This document shows, one piece after another, positions 6,224-7,950 of a stretch of 7,950 nucleotides of DNA. The notes beneath the pieces were generated by a model. The model had not been told where the DNA came from and ran no database searches. It worked only from the letters and a program-made list of their open reading frames with translations. The translations under genes and the position numbers were made by a program. Positions within the stretch are counted from its first letter, which is position 1. Each line of letters starts with the position of its first letter. The DNA is from an uncultured Rhodospirillales bacterium (GTDB lineage Bacteria > Pseudomonadota > Alphaproteobacteria > Acetobacterales > Acetobacteraceae). The stretch spans positions 1 through 7,950 of the forward strand of contig CAIMVB010000431.1 in NCBI GenBank assembly GCA_903844785.1, written 5' to 3'.

Positions 6224-6956
6224 ACTGCTGCCGCAGCTGCGCCGGCGTCACATCGCGGAAATCCACGAGTGTGCCGAGCATTTGCAGGTAAGCGACCAGC
6301 GCATCCATTTCCGTGATCCGCACCGGGTCACCATCAAAGGCGCCCTGGCGGGCACGGGCGTAGCGGGCGTTGAGGCCTGCCGCATCCGCATCAGGCCGCG
6401 CCTGGACTTCCAGATCGGCCTTGGCATTGGCGATCATTTCATCGCTATAGGGCACACCAACCGCGCGGAGTGCGCGCAGATGATCCGCCACGCGATCATA
6501 ATCCAAGGGCCGATCAAGAAAGGAATAGGGCGGCATGATGGAAGCCGGCACCACGGCGCGCGGAGAACGCAAATGCGCCGCATGCCAATCATCCGAATAA
6601 CGCCCACCAACGCGGGCTAAATCCGGGCCGCTGCGCTTTGATCCCCATTGGAAGGGGTGATCATACATGCTCTCCGCCGCCAGGCTGTAATGGCCATAGC
6701 GTTCCAATTCATCGCGGAAGGGGCGCACCATCTGGCTATGGCAGACATAGCAGCCTTCGCGCACATAGATATTGCGCCCCATTTGCTCAAGCGGCGTATA
6801 GGGCCGCATGCCCTGCACGCGTTCAATCGTGGTTTCCAAGGCAAATAGCGGCACAATCTGCACCAAGCCGCCGATGGAAACCGTCAGCAGCGTCAGCACA
6901 CCCATCAGAATGACATTGCGTTCAATGACGCCATGATCACGAAGCCAGCGGAACAT
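6222..6956 (-). CDS. ccoO: cbb3-type cytochrome c oxidase subunit II, mono-haem cytochrome CcoO
   Basis: From the ATG at 6956-6954 this is a 244-residue protein. An N-terminal membrane anchor (about 14-36) is followed by a periplasmic cytochrome c domain. That domain has the haem motif CYVCH (69-73) within [18 protein letters not shown], and [16 protein letters not shown] (110-125). The likely axial methionine is M141 in [10 protein letters not shown] segment at about 170-210 ([15 protein letters not shown] onward) precedes the conserved [15 protein letters not shown] (215-229), as in alphaproteobacterial CcoO. It relays electrons from CcoP to haem b of CcoN. An open frame from a TTG at 6962 exists, but AGGAGG (6970-6965) is only two bases from it and eight from the ATG. 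The ATG is therefore chosen. Confidence 0.97.
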   Translation of the reverse strand: MFRWLRDHGVIERNVILMGVLTLLTVSIGGLVQIVPLFALETTIERVQGMRPYTPLEQMGRNIYVREGCYVCHSQMVRPFRDELERYGHYSLAAESMYDHPFQWGSKRSGPDLARVGGRYSDDWHAAHLRSPRAVVPASIMPPYSFLDRPLDYDRVADHLRALRAVGVPYSDEMIANAKADLEVQARPDADAAGLNARYARARQGAFDGDPVRITEMDALVAYLQMLGTLVDFRDVTPAQLRQQ

Positions 6957-6964
6957 CTGCAAAT

Positions 6965-6970
6965 CCTCCT
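6965..6970 (-). promoter_or_regulatory. Shine-Dalgarno site deciding the ccoO start
   Basis: AGGAGG on the minus strand is eight bases from ATG 6956 and two bases from the alternative TTG 6962. It lies in the 15-base spacer between ccoN and ccoO, and it fixes the ATG as the start. Confidence 0.85.
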
Positions 6971-6971
6971 G

Positions 6972-7950
6972 TTATTCCGCCGCAAGGGCATGGGCGGGGG
7001 CGAAGCGAGGCGCAGGTTCCGCGGCTTCCCCTTCCGTCACGGTTTTCCAGAGATTGAACGCCATGATCAGCGCACCGGTCAGGTAGAACACACCACCCAA
7101 GGCGCGGATCACGTAATAGGGGTGCATTGCTTCCACCGTTTCCACGAAGGAATATTGCAGGAAGCCAAGTTCGTCATAAGCGCGCCACATCAGGCCTTGC
7201 ATGATGCCCGATACCCACATGGCAGTGATGTAGAAGACAATGCCCAGGGTCGCGACCCAGAAATGCCAGGAGATCAGGCGTTCGCTCCAGACCGCTTTCT
7301 TCTTCCAGAGCACGGGGAAAAGATAATAGAGCGCGCCGAAGGAAATGAAGCCAACCCAGCCCATGGCACCGGAATGCACATGGCCGATGGTCCAATCCGT
7401 ATAATGCGAAAGCCCGTTCACGGCCTTGATGGACATGACCGGGCCTTCAAAGGTGGACATGCCATAAAAGCCCACTGCAGCAACAGAAAAGCGCAATGAT
7501 GGATTGGTGCGAAGCTTATCCCATGCGCCGGAGAGCGTCATCAGGCCATTGATCATGCCCCCCCAGGACGGCATCCAAAGCATGACAGAAAACACCATGC
7601 CAAGCGTCTGCGCCCAATCTGGCAAAGCCGTGTAGTGCAGATGGTGTGGACCCGCCCAGATGTATAAAAAAATCAAGGTCCAGAAATGCACAATCGAAAG
7701 CCGATAGGAATAAACCGGCCGATCCGCCTGCTTCGGGATCAGATAATACATCATCCCCAGGAAGCCGGCGGTCAGGAAGAAGCCCACCGCATTATGGCCA
7801 TACCACCATTGGATCATGGCCCCTTGAACGCCTGGTGTGGCGGAATAGGACATGGATGACCCAAGGCTCACGGGGATCGAGATATTATTCCCGATATGCA
7901 ACACCGCGACGGTAATGATGAAGGCAAGGAAGAACCAATTCGCCACATAG
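6972..7950 (-). CDS. ccoN: cbb3-type cytochrome c oxidase subunit I CcoN, C-terminal part, truncated by window edge
   Basis: The frame is open to the window edge. The codon at 7949-7947 is TAT and reads on into VANWFF, so the GTG at 7946 is internal and the true start lies outside. About 325 residues, with roughly eight of the twelve membrane helices, are present. Counting Val 7946-7944 as residue 1, the active-site residues are all there. They are the CuB ligands H51 ([11 protein letters not shown]) and H101/H102 (WAGPHHLHY), and Y95, expected to cross-link to the first CuB histidine. They also include the haem b3 ligand H189 and haem b ligand H191 ([11 protein letters not shown]), and E167 (STFEGP) of the pumping site. 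This is the catalytic subunit that reduces O2 to water and pumps protons. The C-terminus ends in an Ala/Pro-rich tail. The second haem b ligand lies in the missing part. Confidence 0.97.
   Translation of the reverse strand, partial: YVANWFFLAFIITVAVLHIGNNISIPVSLGSSMSYSATPGVQGAMIQWWYGHNAVGFFLTAGFLGMMYYLIPKQADRPVYSYRLSIVHFWTLIFLYIWAGPHHLHYTALPDWAQTLGMVFSVMLWMPSWGGMINGLMTLSGAWDKLRTNPSLRFSVAAVGFYGMSTFEGPVMSIKAVNGLSHYTDWTIGHVHSGAMGWVGFISFGALYYLFPVLWKKKAVWSERLISWHFWVATLGIVFYITAMWVSGIMQGLMWRAYDELGFLQYSFVETVEAMHPYYVIRALGGVFYLTGALIMAFNLWKTVTEGEAAEPAPRFAPAHALAAE

Noticed and set aside
5446..6291. 281-codon open frame on the plus strand across ccoP, ccoQ and the end of ccoO
   Set aside because: It is antisense to three confirmed genes, has no recognisable motif or membrane pattern, and is best explained as a shadow of GC-biased codon use.
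6933..7499. 188-codon open frame on the plus strand opposite ccoN
   Set aside because: It is antisense to conserved CcoN helices and His/Gly-rich without domain features. Its length is expected by chance opposite such a gene.
7944..7946. GTG as the start codon of ccoN
   Set aside because: The frame is open upstream to the window edge, and YVANWFF is an internal CcoN segment. The first helices of the family are missing, so the gene is cut by the window rather than starting here.

Overview
The window is a GC-rich stretch of bacterial chromosome in which every supported gene lies on the minus strand, so transcription reads from position 7950 towards 1. It carries most of a cbb3-type cytochrome c oxidase locus. 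In transcription order this is ccoN (3' part only), ccoO, ccoQ, ccoP, ccoG, ccoH, ccoI and ccoS. A small two-helix membrane protein follows, and then the first third or less of a gene of the fused indolepyruvate ferredoxin oxidoreductase family. The contiguous ccoNOQP-ccoGHIS (fixNOQP-fixGHIS) order, the long form of CcoO and the fused oxidoreductase suggest an alphaproteobacterium, possibly Rhodospirillales/Acetobacteraceae. That placement is inferred from gene content only.

Region 7950-5155 encodes the terminal oxidase itself. CcoN is the haem b / haem b3-CuB catalytic subunit, CcoO the mono-haem and CcoP the di-haem c-type cytochrome subunits, and CcoQ a small single-helix subunit. Together they pass electrons from a soluble c-type donor to O2 at the cytoplasmic membrane with proton pumping, usually with high O2 affinity for microaerobic growth. 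Region 5133-651 encodes the assembly set. CcoG is a membrane polyferredoxin linked to copper reduction, CcoH an assembly factor, CcoI a P1B-type copper ATPase, and CcoS a small protein needed for cofactor insertion into CcoN.

The genes are very tightly packed. Four-base ATGA overlaps join ccoG/ccoH, ccoH/ccoI and ccoS/the 60-residue gene. Gaps elsewhere in the cluster are 3 to 21 bases, which fits one polycistronic mRNA with translational coupling. Strong Shine-Dalgarno sites fix the starts of ccoO, ccoQ and ccoP, and for ccoO and ccoP they favour an ATG slightly inside the longest open frame. The operon promoter and any FNR/FixK box would lie upstream of ccoN, outside the window.

The only real intergenic spacer is 420-471. 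It holds a 10-bp inverted repeat overlapping a plausible -35/-10 pair that would start transcription at or next to the oxidoreductase ATG. That gene has no usable Shine-Dalgarno site, so a separate, operator-controlled, leaderless transcription unit is possible. There is no gene-free stretch over 300 bases, and I see no RNA gene, mobile element, CRISPR array or new multi-gene system. This is mostly an ordinary, well-understood respiratory locus. The points worth a second look are the coupled small membrane protein and the spacer before the oxidoreductase.
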